This document shows, piece after piece, positions 46,706 through 60,347 of a DNA stretch of 64,000 nucleotides. The translations under genes were made by a program, and so were the position numbers. Under the pieces are notes generated by a model, which saw only the letters and a list, made by a program, of their open reading frames with translations, ran no database searches and had not been told where the DNA came from. This DNA comes from CAVXJN01 sp963762165 (lineage in GTDB: Bacteria > Pseudomonadota > Gammaproteobacteria > JASBUN01), in contig CAVXJN010000003.1 of the NCBI GenBank assembly GCA_963762165.1, forward strand, positions 558,001 through 622,000, read 5' to 3'. Each line of letters begins with the position of its first letter. Within the stretch, counting starts at the first letter, position 1.

Positions 46706-49321
46706 GTGCCACGCCGCGCATCGCTGAATGTCTTGATTAAATGCCGCAGTCTGCCCCCGGATACCGACCAGGGGCGGCAGGCGCAAACGCTCGCGGCGCT
46801 ACTGCTGGTATTGTTCGCGGCCGGTGCAGTCGGCCTCGCCTTGCAACTCTTGTATGGTGTCGGCATATCGAACCTCGATCCCGCACTCGTGCACGGCGTT
46901 CTGTTGCTGTTGCTCCCTTATGCATGGGTGCGTTTCGGCTATGTCCGCAGCGCGGCTTGGTTGACGATTCTGATGCTCACCCTGATTCCGACCTGGTCGT
47001 TGTTGACCGGCGGCAGCGCGCAGTCGGCGGCATATTACATCCTGCCAATCGTCCTCGCGCCGATCCTGCTGCCGGCGACTGCGGTCGCGTGGATTACGCC
47101 GTTGCTGCTGATCTGCATCGTTGTGGCGAATAGGGCGCTGATGGTGCATACGGGGCTCATGCCGGCGCTCATTGAGCTGTCGGCCCTGGTGTTCGTGGTC
47201 GGCGTTTTGGTATTGATCGGCGTGCATTACCACATACGCTCGGCCCAAGCCGGCCGGGCGGTGCTCGCCGAAAGCGAACGCAATTTTCGGGCGTTGGCGG
47301 AAAACGCCAGTGACGGAATTTTCGTCATCCGTGACGGCACCATCGTGTTCGTCAACCACCGCGCCCTGAAATTCAGCGGCTATAAGGCCGACGAAGTATT
47401 GAATACGCCGATGATCCGATACGTGCATCCGGACTACCTGGCGCTTGTGGAAGAGCGATACCGCCGCCGGCTTGCGGGCGAAGAAGTCCCAAGCCGCTAT
47501 GAACTATGCGTGGTCGGGCGCAACGGTGAGCGATTGCCGGTCGAAGTCACGGCCAGTATGACAACGTGGCACGGAAATGCAGCGGATCTGGTTTCGATGC
47601 GCGATATCCGCGACCGCATCCTTGCCGAAGCGCAGATGCGCAAGCTGTCCGGAGCCCTGCAACAAGCCGCCGACGCGGTGACGATCACCGATCGCAATGG
47701 CGTCATCGAATACGTGAATCCGGCGTTCGAAAACATCACCGGTTTCGCGCGTGATCAGGTCATCGGGCTTACGCCGGCGATCGTCAAATCCGGGCGCCAG
47801 GGAGAACAGTTCTATCGCCAACTGTGGGAATGCATCAGTCGGGGGGACGTATTCACCGACGTGTTCATCAACCGTCGCAAGGACGGTTCTCTTTACTACG
47901 AAGAAAAATGCATCACGCCGCTCAAAAACGAACAGGGGCTGATTACGCATTTCATCGCCACGGGCAAAGACATTTCCGAACGTATACGCACCCAGGAGCG
48001 TCTGGAGCATCTTGCCCATCACGATTCGCTGACCGGATTGCCCAATCGGGTGTTGTTTCTGGACCGGCTCAAACAATCCCTCGCCCGTGCCCGCTGGAGT
48101 CATCATGTCGTGGCGCTGATGTTCATCGACCTCGATCGGTTCAAAGGCGTGAACGACACCCTCGGTCACGATGCGGGTGACGAGTTGTTGCGGGAACTGT
48201 CCGGCCGGCTCGAACACACTCTGCGGGAGCGTGACACCTTGGCGCGATTGGGGGGCGACGAGTTTGCGGTGCTGCTCGACGATCTGGCGACGGAAGGCGA
48301 GGTTGCGGATCTGGCCGACAAGTTGCTGGCCGGCTTCCGGGAGCCGTTCCTGATCCGGCGGCGGGAATTGTTCGTGACTGCAAGCATCGGCATCAGTCTG
48401 TTTCCAGCCGACGGCGAAACCGTTGGCACATTGCTCAAAAACGCCGATATCGCCATGTATAAGGCCAAGGACCTCGGCAAAAATACTTATCAGTTCTACG
48501 CCGCCGAAATGAGCACGCGCGCGTTCGAACGTTTGACCCTGGAAACCAGCTTGCGGCGCGCTTTGGCGCGAAAACAATTCGAACTCTACTATCAACCGCA
48601 AGTGGATCTCGAAACCGGACATGTGATCGGCTTCGAAGCGCTGTTGCGCTGGAACCACCCGGACATGGGGCTGGTGTCGCCCACCGAGTTCGTCGGTCTC
48701 CTGGAAGACACCCGCCTGATACTACCGGTCGGCCACTGGGTGCTGGAGGATGCATGTGTGCAGGCGCACGCCTGGTGTGCGCAGATGCCCGAGCACTGGT
48801 GGGTGACCGTGAACGTGTCCGGACTGCAGCTGGGCGGCGGGGAGACGTTCCTGGAAACCGTCAATGAAGTACTCGCCGAAACCGGCCTCGATCCGGAGCG
48901 GCTGGAACTGGAGATCACGGAAAGTGTGCTGATGCACGATACCGATCGCGCGTTGCAGACGCTGGAAGCGCTCAACCAGCACGGCGTTCGACTCGCGATC
49001 GATGACTTCGGCACCGGCTATTCGTCCCTGGCCTACCTGAAGCGCTTTGCCATCGATACGTTGAAAATCGACCGCACATTCGTTCGCGACGTGCCCGACG
49101 ACGCTGACGACCGGGCCATCGTCCGGTCCATTATCGCGCTCGCACACAGCCTGAATCTGAGTGTGGTAGCGGAAGGCGTCGAGAGCGAGCGGCAACTGGA
49201 CTTTCTGCGCCATCAGGGGTGCGAGGCCGCGCAGGGTTATCTGATCTCGGCGCCGCTACCGGCCGCGGCGGTACCGGCTTTCGTGCGCCGCTGGCATGAC
49301 GCCAGCGCCCGCCGCGCCTGA
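46706..49321 (+). CDS. Membrane PAS-GGDEF-EAL protein
   Basis: An 871-residue cyclic di-GMP protein with five to six N-terminal helices (about 15-175), two PAS domains (about 190-310 and 315-430), GGDEF (about 440-605) and EAL (about 615-865). The GGDEF site is RLGGDEF, preceded by an RxxD inhibitory site (RERD). The EAL site is EALLRW, with DDFGTGYSSL, so both activities look intact. I chose GTG at 46706 because AGGGAGG lies just upstream; the longer open frame overlaps the TetR gene. Confidence 0.9.
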   Translation: MPRRASLNVLIKCRSLPPDTDQGRQAQTLAALLLVLFAAGAVGLALQLLYGVGISNLDPALVHGVLLLLLPYAWVRFGYVRSAAWLTILMLTLIPTWSLLTGGSAQSAAYYILPIVLAPILLPATAVAWITPLLLICIVVANRALMVHTGLMPALIELSALVFVVGVLVLIGVHYHIRSAQAGRAVLAESERNFRALAENASDGIFVIRDGTIVFVNHRALKFSGYKADEVLNTPMIRYVHPDYLALVEERYRRRLAGEEVPSRYELCVVGRNGERLPVEVTASMTTWHGNAADLVSMRDIRDRILAEAQMRKLSGALQQAADAVTITDRNGVIEYVNPAFENITGFARDQVIGLTPAIVKSGRQGEQFYRQLWECISRGDVFTDVFINRRKDGSLYYEEKCITPLKNEQGLITHFIATGKDISERIRTQERLEHLAHHDSLTGLPNRVLFLDRLKQSLARARWSHHVVALMFIDLDRFKGVNDTLGHDAGDELLRELSGRLEHTLRERDTLARLGGDEFAVLLDDLATEGEVADLADKLLAGFREPFLIRRRELFVTASIGISLFPADGETVGTLLKNADIAMYKAKDLGKNTYQFYAAEMSTRAFERLTLETSLRRALARKQFELYYQPQVDLETGHVIGFEALLRWNHPDMGLVSPTEFVGLLEDTRLILPVGHWVLEDACVQAHAWCAQMPEHWWVTVNVSGLQLGGGETFLETVNEVLAETGLDPERLELEITESVLMHDTDRALQTLEALNQHGVRLAIDDFGTGYSSLAYLKRFAIDTLKIDRTFVRDVPDDADDRAIVRSIIALAHSLNLSVVAEGVESERQLDFLRHQGCEAAQGYLISAPLPAAAVPAFVRRWHDASARRA

Positions 49322-49389
49322 GTGCGGGTTTCCCTGGGGGCCGGTAACCACGCGGGCTGGGGCGTGAAAATGAGTCCAATCCAGGAACG

Positions 49390-49398
49390 TGTTAGAAT
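49390..49398 (+). promoter_or_regulatory. Extended -10 promoter of metH
   Basis: TGTTAGAAT fits an extended -10 (TGn plus TAGAAT). The predicted leader of about 60 bases holds the palindrome GGGTATACCC (49427-49436). No B12 or SAM riboswitch is recognisable. Confidence 0.4.
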
Positions 49399-49467
49399 GT
49401 CGCACTACTTTGCCGGGTTACCTTCAGGGTATACCCAAAACTCTCTCATCAAATCAAGTACATAGCC

Positions 49468-53194
<3,727 letters not shown>

Positions 53195-53245
53195 CGAGGG
53201 CTGCAGCGCAGGGAAGCTCCGGAGCACGGCATACGTTAGTGGTGG

Positions 53246-53279
53246 AACCCGTCCCGCCGGTTGGTGGGGCGGGTTTTTG
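53246..53279 (+). terminator. Rho-independent terminator after metH
   Basis: AACCCGTCCC pairs with GGGGCGGGTT around a ten-base loop and is followed by TTTTTG. Confidence 0.8.
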
Positions 53280-53537
53280 TTTGCGCACTCGTTAAGCGTG
53301 CGGGTTTGCCGTGCTTTCCCGCGACCGCGGCAAAAGCACTTACCGGGCTGCGTTGCGCCCCATAAGCGTTCGCCACTGTCAGTTCCTTTTACTGTTGCGC
53401 AGTCGCATTTTCCGTTGCACGCCCCTCGACACATTTCAATCTTTTGAAAAAACAGCGATTTCTGCGATCGGCGCAGGATATGCAAGGGAAAGTATGAATG
53501 CGCAGCACGGTAGGGGGTACCGTTGGAGGGGTGTCTT
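53280..53537. other. Intergenic stretch after metH
   Basis: No gene is convincing here. The segment around 53380-53480 is AT-richer and probably holds the promoter of the small gene at 53538. Confidence 0.4.
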
Positions 53538-53741
53538 ATGAGTCCGATCACACACTCATCACGGCAGGCATGTCAGCAGACCTTCGGATTTGCGGTCACG
53601 GGAGCCAACCGCGGCCGGACCTATGTCTGGGTAGAGGCGACTTCAGTGGAGGCCGGGCGAGCCCGCTTGGCGCCCCTGTTTCCCGGGTGCAGCCTGGCGC
53701 ACCTGATGCCCGACGAGGTCTGGGCGCCGCCCAGCTCCTGA
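53538..53741 (+). CDS. Small unknown protein
   Basis: A 67-residue protein with a strong ribosome binding site (GGAGGGG, eight bases before ATG 53538). It contains GFAVTGANRGRTYVWVEATSV and ends LMPDEVWAPPSS, a pattern that looks like a small folded domain rather than random sequence. I do not recognise the family. Confidence 0.5.
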   Translation: MSPITHSSRQACQQTFGFAVTGANRGRTYVWVEATSVEAGRARLAPLFPGCSLAHLMPDEVWAPPSS

Positions 53742-54007
53742 CGTTTCCGAACCGCGGTTATGGTCGCGCGCCTGCCGGAGCGGGCCGGTAACTCCGCGCA
53801 TGCCCATGGCCCCGAACCGGCACTGCAAATCCCATGCAAATGAAATGAGTCGGTGGTAGCTGAGAAACACTTCCATTATCAATTACCACTGGTCAGCCCA
53901 CCTTCAGCGAAGGTTGCCGCGGGGTGGTTTCGCCATTAAGGTCTGAGGGGTACTGCCCACCATTCGTGTCGACAATCGTCGCACTCCAACGCAACGAGTG
54001 TGCAGTA

Positions 54008-54610
54008 GTGACTTTCTTAGGCTTGGTGGGATTTGTTTGCCTTGCTGTGTCGCGGGTCGCCGCCGACGACGCGGGCGCCACTGCCGCCTCGGCGTTCATT
54101 TCATCAGGCGAGTACTCGAATCAACTGGCCGCCGATGACCCGCACCAGCATGGCGAATTTCCGTCCACAGAGGCGAGCGGAAGCGTGGACGCGATCGCGC
54201 GACGGCTCATTGCATGGATAGTCGAAAACACCGACTATTTCGCGCCCGAGCCACCTCGTATCGTGCGCGAAGACGAGCGTGCTCTTGCCAAGCGGTACTA
54301 TGGCGAATCTTTTAAACCCGATTCGCCGTTGCGAGTCGAAGCGCTTTACGACTACTCGGCCGAAACCGTGTACCTATGCGACTGTTGGCGCGCGAACGAC
54401 ATTTTTGATGAGGGCCGTCTGCTCCACGAACTTGTCCACCACGTCCAGCACCGCAACAACGCGCAAGCCCCGTGCCGGGGGGCCCTTGAAGCCGAATCCT
54501 ACGCGCTGCACGCAGAATGGCTTGCCGAACATGGCGTGAAGCGGCCCTACGCCGCGATCGGAACGGATCGCTTCACGATCGGCGTGCTTTCGTCATGCGA
54601 GGATGAATAA
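54008..54610 (+). CDS. Secreted DUF6647-like protein with HEXXH motif
   Basis: About 200 residues with a hydrophobic N-terminal signal (LGLVGFVCLAVSRVAA) and a HELVHHVQH motif near residue 140, the pattern of zinc metallopeptidase sites; a glutamate-rich ALEAESYALHAEWL follows and might supply the third ligand. I associate it with DUF6647, whose activity is not established. Starts are GTG at 54008 or GTG at 53924. Six cysteines suggest disulfides in the periplasm. Confidence 0.65.
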   Translation: MTFLGLVGFVCLAVSRVAADDAGATAASAFISSGEYSNQLAADDPHQHGEFPSTEASGSVDAIARRLIAWIVENTDYFAPEPPRIVREDERALAKRYYGESFKPDSPLRVEALYDYSAETVYLCDCWRANDIFDEGRLLHELVHHVQHRNNAQAPCRGALEAESYALHAEWLAEHGVKRPYAAIGTDRFTIGVLSSCEDE

Positions 54611-54893
54611 ATGGCAGTAGTCGCAGTCGACCACGCAGGCGGATAGAGCAGTGCGAATTGCGCGCGCTCCAAAGCCATGCCGTCTGCCTTTGCGCTAACG
54701 ATCCCTGGTCTGGGCAGTCCGGCCGCGTTCGGCTTGAACTTCTGCCATCGGCAGATGACGCCTCGCCGGCGCACAAGGCACGTTTCCCCCGGCGTTACCT
54801 GAGCGCCGTAATTGCACTAGGTCTGCGGTCAAGAGCAAGCGGTACGGAATTCGTTAACGGCCACAGCCGCTGCGCTTACGAAGCTGCGGAGGC

Positions 54894-55445
54894 TCAGGTC
54901 TGATTTTGTCGGATCCGCGCTTCCAGGCGGATGATTTCCAGTTGCACTTCTTCGAGGTGCGGGTTCACCGCGAGTGCCGCCCGCAACGCCTTCACCGCTT
55001 CCGACAACCGACCCATTTCCCGCAGACACAGACCGCGGCCGGACAGCGCCCCGAAATGGCGCGGTTCCAGTTGCAAAACCTTGTCGATGTCGGCCAGGGA
55101 ATTCTGGTAGCGACCCATGAGGTAATAGGTGGTCGCGCGGCGATTCCAAGCTTCGGCGTAATGGGGTGCATGGTCGATCAGAGCAGTGAAAATCTCGACT
55201 GCTTCCGGCAAGCGTTCTGCCACGAGAGCTTGTACGCCCCGACTCATCATGTCGCGAGACTCCGGGTCCTCCGTGTCGTACCACACATGCCAAATGCCTG
55301 CTTGCAGGAACGCGATTTTGCCCGCATCTTCCGTGCGCCGCAGTTCCTGAAACAAGGCATCCAGGCGCGGATCGGTCTGGTCGGCAAGCGCCGAAACTGA
55401 TACGGCGCACGCAAGCAGCATCAATGGGAACAAGGGCGCGCGCAT
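54894..55445 (-). CDS. Secreted tetratricopeptide repeat protein
   Basis: A 183-residue protein with a signal peptide (about 1-22) and about three TPR units in its second half (AEAWNRRATTYYLMGRYQNSLADIDKVL, then HFGALSGRGLCLREMGRLSEAVKAL). It presumably acts in the periplasm as a scaffold. ATG at 55445 has GGAGG five bases upstream. It ends a minus-strand run that begins at 58800. Confidence 0.85.
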   Translation of the reverse strand: MRAPLFPLMLLACAVSVSALADQTDPRLDALFQELRRTEDAGKIAFLQAGIWHVWYDTEDPESRDMMSRGVQALVAERLPEAVEIFTALIDHAPHYAEAWNRRATTYYLMGRYQNSLADIDKVLQLEPRHFGALSGRGLCLREMGRLSEAVKALRAALAVNPHLEEVQLEIIRLEARIRQNQT

Positions 55446-55567
55446 AGTGCCTCCGTCGCCGCGGCGTTCATGGAGTGTAGCCCGTAGGGCGCGGAATGAA
55501 ATGGGCGGAGCGACGCGGCTGCGAACCATGCGGTCGTACAATTTCGGTAATGGCGACGCCGCTGTGT

Positions 55568-57928
55568 TCAGCTGCTATCCGCAGGCCACTCCAGACCCTG
55601 TGCGAGCCGCTCGACGAACGCATCCGCCGGCATGGGCTCGCCGAACAGATATCCTTGTACGTGGTGACAACCGTGGCGCTGCAGAAAGTCCAACTGTGCC
55701 GTCGTTTCCACCCCCTCCGCCACCACCATCATGCCGAGGCTGTCGGCCATGGCGATGATCGCTCGCACCAGATCCGAGTCGTAGCGGTCCTCGGGAACCT
55801 TGAGCACGAAGTCGCGGTCGATTTTGACCAGATCGATGGGAAAACTGCGCAAGTGATTCAAGGACGATTGCCCGGTGCCAAAGTCGTCCAGCGCCACGCG
55901 CACACCCAACGCCTTGAGTTTGGCGAGAGCCGTCTCGGCGCTGCGAAAGTCCCGCACCAAGGTGTCTTCGGTGATTTCCAGGATCACGGTGTTCGCCGGG
56001 ATGACTGAATCGGCAAGAGTCGCGGTCAGCATTTCCATGAACGAATGGGAATGTAGCAGACGAGCGGTCAAATTCACGGACACCGCTTCCAGCTTCAGGT
56101 GCTGCTGCGCGATCCGCTCATGCAAGAGCTCGACCTCGCGCACGACCCAGCGCGTCACCTCCACGATAAGGCCGGTTTCCTCGAGCAGCGGCACGAACTC
56201 GCAAGGGGACACGGCCGTTCGGTCCGACGGCAGCCAGCGCAACAATGCCTCACAGCCGCAGATAGTGTGTTGCCGGAGGTTTACGATCGGCTGGAAATAC
56301 AATTGCAGCTGTTGCTGTTCGACAGCCTCGCGCAGCGCTGTTTCCAACTCCAGGTTACGCTGCACCCTCGAGGTCATGTCGGCGGAGAAAAAGCGATAAG
56401 TGTTGCGCCCCATTTCCTTGGCGCCATACATGGCCAGGTCGGCATCGCGAATCAGCGCGTCGGCGTCGCGCTCATCCAACGGGCACAACGCCACGCCGAC
56501 CGAGCAGGATATGTGTAAGGACCGGCCGTCGACAGCAAACGGCGCCTCGAACACGGCCACGATTTTGTGGGCGATGCCTTCCAGTTGATCGACGTGGGTG
56601 ATGCCTTCCACGATCACCGCGAACTCGTCGCCGCCTAGCCGCGCCACCGTGTCGCCAGTACGCATGACTTCCCATAGCCGATCCGCCGCGGCCAACAGCA
56701 ACCGGTCTCCAACCGCGTGGCCCAGACTGTCATTGATCTGCTTGAATCGGTCCAGGTCCAAGAACATCACGCCGACGAGGTTTTGATTGCGTTCGGCGAT
56801 GGCCAAGGCGTGCTCGAGACGATCTCGAAACAGCGTTCTGTTGGGCAACTGGGTAAGGGGATCGTGATGTGCAATGTGATCGAGCCGTGCTTGTCGACTG
56901 CGAACCTGACGGCGCATTTCATTGAACGCGCTAACCAGCTGCGACATTTCGCGCGCAATCGCCCCAGGCATCGCGGGGCCCGCGCTTCCTTTGGCTTCGG
57001 CGTGCAGCGCACGCGTCACGTGTGCGATAGGTTCAAGCAACAGCCGGTCGAACAGAAAATACGCTGCAGCAACGGCCAGCACCGCCAACCCCGCCATGAT
57101 GATGACGAAGGTCGACAATTGCTGGGCGATCTTTGTCCAGAGGGTGATGTCGCGCGCGGAGCCGACGCCGAGTTCCAGTCCGAGTTCGGCAAGTCGTTGT
57201 TCGACGCGTCTTAGAATCGGGTCCAGGCGCTTTTGCGCTGTGCGCAGATCCCCGACCCTAATTTGCGCCGCCGCGGTGTTTACGCTGGTGCCGCGAAGCG
57301 CAGTCGGCTCCGAAGACTCGGCCTGCGCTGGGGCATTGAGCAGCCCCCCGGGTTCGCGGGCGATCGGCGTAAGCGCCAACGGCGCCGCCCGCAACGCGCC
57401 GGCGCCGCCTTTGGCGGGCACCGTCGGCTCGCCGATCGCTGTGCCGGAATGCACCCCGTCGTCGACATCCGCATGCGTGCGGAGCAGCGCCTCGTCTTCT
57501 TGCTGCAACTGCTGCAGGTCGGCGTGCAGCGCCTGCAGCAACCGCAGAATGTCATCGTCCTGGTGCGCCCACTCGCTGTCGGCGAGCCGCGACCAGGCGG
57601 CCTCCTGCAGCGCCAGGTGCTTCGCTACCGCTTGGTGCTGCGCCGCCCCTGGAGAGATCAAAAAGCGCTGCACGCGGCTCTCCAGTTCTCGCACTTGATC
57701 GGACAAATCTTCCACCGCGGCCGTGGCGTGCATTCGCGTTTCGATCCGAGCCAGCTGCACGCTGGTTATCGTGCGTACATACAGCCAGCCGCCAAAGGCG
57801 ACGCCGGTCAGCAACAGCGACAACAGCGTGGCGCCCAACAGGTAGCGGCCGCGGAAACTGCTCCATCGCGAAAGCTTGCGTGTTTCGGTTATGGCAGGTA
57901 CGGCGACTTGCGATTCAATACTCTTCAT
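55568..57928 (-). CDS. Membrane GGDEF-EAL protein
   Basis: A 786-residue cyclic di-GMP protein. Two helices (about 30-50 and 268-295) enclose a periplasmic helical sensor region, then HAMP (about 290-345), GGDEF (about 355-520) and EAL (about 530-780). The site residues RLGGDEF, the RTGD inhibitory site, CEALLRW and DDFGTGQSSL are intact. ATG 57928 overlaps the end of the PhnD-like binding protein by 14 bases, so the two are almost surely made together. Confidence 0.9.
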   Translation of the reverse strand: MKSIESQVAVPAITETRKLSRWSSFRGRYLLGATLLSLLLTGVAFGGWLYVRTITSVQLARIETRMHATAAVEDLSDQVRELESRVQRFLISPGAAQHQAVAKHLALQEAAWSRLADSEWAHQDDDILRLLQALHADLQQLQQEDEALLRTHADVDDGVHSGTAIGEPTVPAKGGAGALRAAPLALTPIAREPGGLLNAPAQAESSEPTALRGTSVNTAAAQIRVGDLRTAQKRLDPILRRVEQRLAELGLELGVGSARDITLWTKIAQQLSTFVIIMAGLAVLAVAAAYFLFDRLLLEPIAHVTRALHAEAKGSAGPAMPGAIAREMSQLVSAFNEMRRQVRSRQARLDHIAHHDPLTQLPNRTLFRDRLEHALAIAERNQNLVGVMFLDLDRFKQINDSLGHAVGDRLLLAAADRLWEVMRTGDTVARLGGDEFAVIVEGITHVDQLEGIAHKIVAVFEAPFAVDGRSLHISCSVGVALCPLDERDADALIRDADLAMYGAKEMGRNTYRFFSADMTSRVQRNLELETALREAVEQQQLQLYFQPIVNLRQHTICGCEALLRWLPSDRTAVSPCEFVPLLEETGLIVEVTRWVVREVELLHERIAQQHLKLEAVSVNLTARLLHSHSFMEMLTATLADSVIPANTVILEITEDTLVRDFRSAETALAKLKALGVRVALDDFGTGQSSLNHLRSFPIDLVKIDRDFVLKVPEDRYDSDLVRAIIAMADSLGMMVVAEGVETTAQLDFLQRHGCHHVQGYLFGEPMPADAFVERLAQGLEWPADSS

Positions 57929-58800
57929 GCAGCACCACGCGGATGATGTGTCGGTGGCTATCGTAGTCCGAGTCCTGTGCGACACGCAGTCCTGTCAAAC
58001 CGGCGCCGCGCAACACCGCGCGGCCGCCCGGGTTTGTATCCATGTTTGCGAGGATGGTCTGGATTTCTTTCGCCAGCTGCGGCGGGATATGGGGGCTGAC
58101 TGCCCATGGCAGATGTGCCAGTGGCTCGCTGACCGCGAGCAGGCGCAGTTCATCGGTTTTGATGGAGTTGCGGACGCTCGGAATTTGGAACACCACATCG
58201 CCGACCCCACCTGCTGCAGCCTGACGGTAATACACTGCGATGCACGCTTTAGGCGGCGTCAGTGCAAAACGTGTGATGTAATCGGCGTCGTCGAGACCCG
58301 CTTCGCGCAACAAGTAGCGTGCGACGATGTGGCTGATCATCGCGTTGGGTCCGCCGCCGAAAACGATCTTGCGTCCGCGCAGATCTCGAAGCGACTCGAT
58401 GTTACTGTCGGCGCGTACCACGATGGCGCCGGAAATGCTGGTGCGACCGTACTCTTCATTTTTCAGGATCACCCGATAACCGTACTCGGCGTGCGAGCGG
58501 ACGTAGTGGTATTGGTTGTAGTGGACCAGGTCGTAGCGTCCGGCGGCAACATTCTGCCAAAAGGAAAAAAAGTCGTAGCTGGTCTCGAGCCGGACTTCCC
58601 GGTGCAGCCGGCTGCTGAGGTAGCGCGCGATCGGGCGTGAAGGCTTCACGGGTGGCGTCGGGGCTCCGACGCGGGAATACGCCGAGCACCAGCGGATCTC
58701 CAGCCGCAGGCACTGCTGTTGTCCAAAGTAGCGCGGTCCAAACGAGTGTCCATCTCGCCCATGCGCACACCCGAAACGGCAAGCTCAGCCCCCAGTGCAC
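57915..58800 (-). pseudogene. PhnD-like periplasmic phosphate/phosphonate-type binding protein (one frameshift)
   Basis: After removing one base at 58650-58652 the frame runs from GTG 58800 with a signal peptide (about 1-33) into DPLVLGVFPRRSPDATVKPSRPIARYL and on through the SBP fold (YDLVHYNQYHYV, LRGRKIVFGGGPNAMISH), 294 residues in all. These proteins bind phosphate, phosphite or phosphonate for ABC transport, but no transporter genes are near. Instead a membrane GGDEF-EAL gene overlaps its end, so it may be a periplasmic sensor subunit. As given, only the 244-codon downstream frame is intact. Confidence 0.8.
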
Positions 58801-58891
58801 TGCAATGGTAGTGTGCCAAGTATAGCCGTTGCCGCGCAGACGATTGCCGCACCGGCGACGAATCCGATTCCGAGCCTCCGCGGACTCCGGT

Positions 58892-59200
58892 TTAAGGGCT
58901 ACGCAAAGCTTCGACGCAAAGGATCAGTACTCTTTCCGCCAAAGCGCTGGCGGTTTGGTCGGGCAGCGCAGCTCCGTCGGCGCGCGCGTCCTGCACTTGC
59001 TGGACGATGAAATCGAGCTGCGCGCCGAACCGGTCGGGCAGCGCACCGGGGGCAATGCGGGACAAGTGAGTCGCGCAGGCGCTGTCCAGTCTTTCTTGCA
59101 GCGGCCGCGGGCTGGTCGCCAACACAGATAGCGCCCCAATCAATCTTTCCAGAACGTCCGTCGAGACCATGGTTTTTCCGTTGCGTGGGCTTGAAGCCAT
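58892..59200 (-). CDS. Hypothetical protein
   Basis: A 102-residue helical protein (VLERLIGALSVLATSPRPLQERLDSAC, FIVQQVQDARADGAALPDQTASALAERVL) that I do not recognise. ATG 59200 has GGAG ten bases upstream; ATG 59170 is an alternative. It is divergent from the HTH-PBP regulator. Confidence 0.55.
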   Translation of the reverse strand: MASSPRNGKTMVSTDVLERLIGALSVLATSPRPLQERLDSACATHLSRIAPGALPDRFGAQLDFIVQQVQDARADGAALPDQTASALAERVLILCVEALRSP

Positions 59201-59303
59201 TAAAATGATACTCCGGCCAGGATGCGGCCTCACGCTATGATGGGTATATTTGGACAATCATATAACCAAGACTCGATGGGGCACGAATCAGTTCAAGGAC
59301 GCC

Positions 59304-60194
59304 ATGGCAGTTGACCCGGAATTTTTGACGACGCGCGAGTTGGCTGCGCTGCTGCGTGTGAAAGAGCGCAAGATTTACGAGTTGGCCGCATCCGGCGAAG
59401 TGCCCTGTCGGAAGATCACAGGAAAATTGTTGTTCCCCCGTGCGGAAATCGAAAACCTGCTGCGCGGTGCCGGTGCGACCGGCGCGGCGGCGCGCCGCAA
59501 GGAGCCGCCCAATGTGGTGGTCGGCAGCCACGATCCTCTGCTGGAATGGGCGCTGCGTGAGTCCGGCAGTGGCTTGGCCGCTTTTCTTGACGGCAGCCTG
59601 GACGGGCTGCGGCGCCTGGATCAGGGTGAGGCGATCGCAGCCGGCATGCACGTGCTGGAGTCCGACGATGGTGCACAGTTCAATGTCGAGCACGTTCGCG
59701 AACGGATCGGCGCTGAACCCGTTGTGCTGTTGGAATGGGCTTGGCGCGAGCAGGGGCTGATTCTGCCTGCCGGCAACCCGCTCAAGGTGCAGGGCTTGGC
59801 GGACTTGCGCGGGCGCCGCTTCATTCCCCGGCAGAAAGACGCCGGTACCCACGTGCTGCTGCAACGGTTGGCGGACGCCGAACGCCTATCACTGGACGAA
59901 TTGCAATTGCTCGCGCCACCGGCGCGCAGTCAGACCGACGTTGCCGTCGCGGTGGCCAACGGCAGGGCCGATGCCGGACTTGGCCTGGCGTGTGTCGCGA
60001 CCCAGTTCAAACTGGCGTTCGTGCCCGTGATGCGGGAGCGTTACGATCTAGTGGTGTACCGTCGGGCGTATTTCGAATCGTCATTTCAGCGCCTGCTGGC
60101 GTTTTGCGCCAGCGACGCTTTCAGTGAACACGCCCGGGACCTGGGCGGTTACGATTTATCCGGATTCGGCCGGGTCCACTTCAACGGCTTGTGA
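59304..60194 (+). CDS. HTH (excisionase-type) - PBP-like domain transcriptional regulator
   Basis: A 296-residue protein with an N-terminal MerR/excisionase-type helix-turn-helix (LTTRELAALLRVKERKIYELAASGEVPCRK) and a C-terminal periplasmic-binding-like domain (about 75-290; VVGSHDPLLEWAL, GRRFIPRQKDAGTH, ANGRADAGLGLACVA). Cytoplasmic regulators of this build (PBP_like) are found with molybdate or tungstate genes. It is convergent with the tup operon, so tungstate or molybdate sensing is a fair inference. ATG 59304 has AAGGA six bases upstream. Confidence 0.85.
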   Translation: MAVDPEFLTTRELAALLRVKERKIYELAASGEVPCRKITGKLLFPRAEIENLLRGAGATGAAARRKEPPNVVVGSHDPLLEWALRESGSGLAAFLDGSLDGLRRLDQGEAIAAGMHVLESDDGAQFNVEHVRERIGAEPVVLLEWAWREQGLILPAGNPLKVQGLADLRGRRFIPRQKDAGTHVLLQRLADAERLSLDELQLLAPPARSQTDVAVAVANGRADAGLGLACVATQFKLAFVPVMRERYDLVVYRRAYFESSFQRLLAFCASDAFSEHARDLGGYDLSGFGRVHFNGL

Positions 60195-60347
60195 CCCGTG
60201 CATTCCCGGTGGCTGCTGGCAGCAACCGCGAGGCCGCCACCGCCCCGCGCGACGAGCGCGGCGGTGCAGCGCGCCCGCGGCCCGGTGCTGGCGCCTGACA
60301 GGCGGCTGCCGGGTGCACGGCCCACGCCAGCCAGTGGCGAGCCATGC

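Noticed and set aside
49399..49467. SAM, SAH or B12 riboswitch before metH
   Set aside because: The leader is about 60 bases and lacks the conserved cores; only a short palindrome is present.
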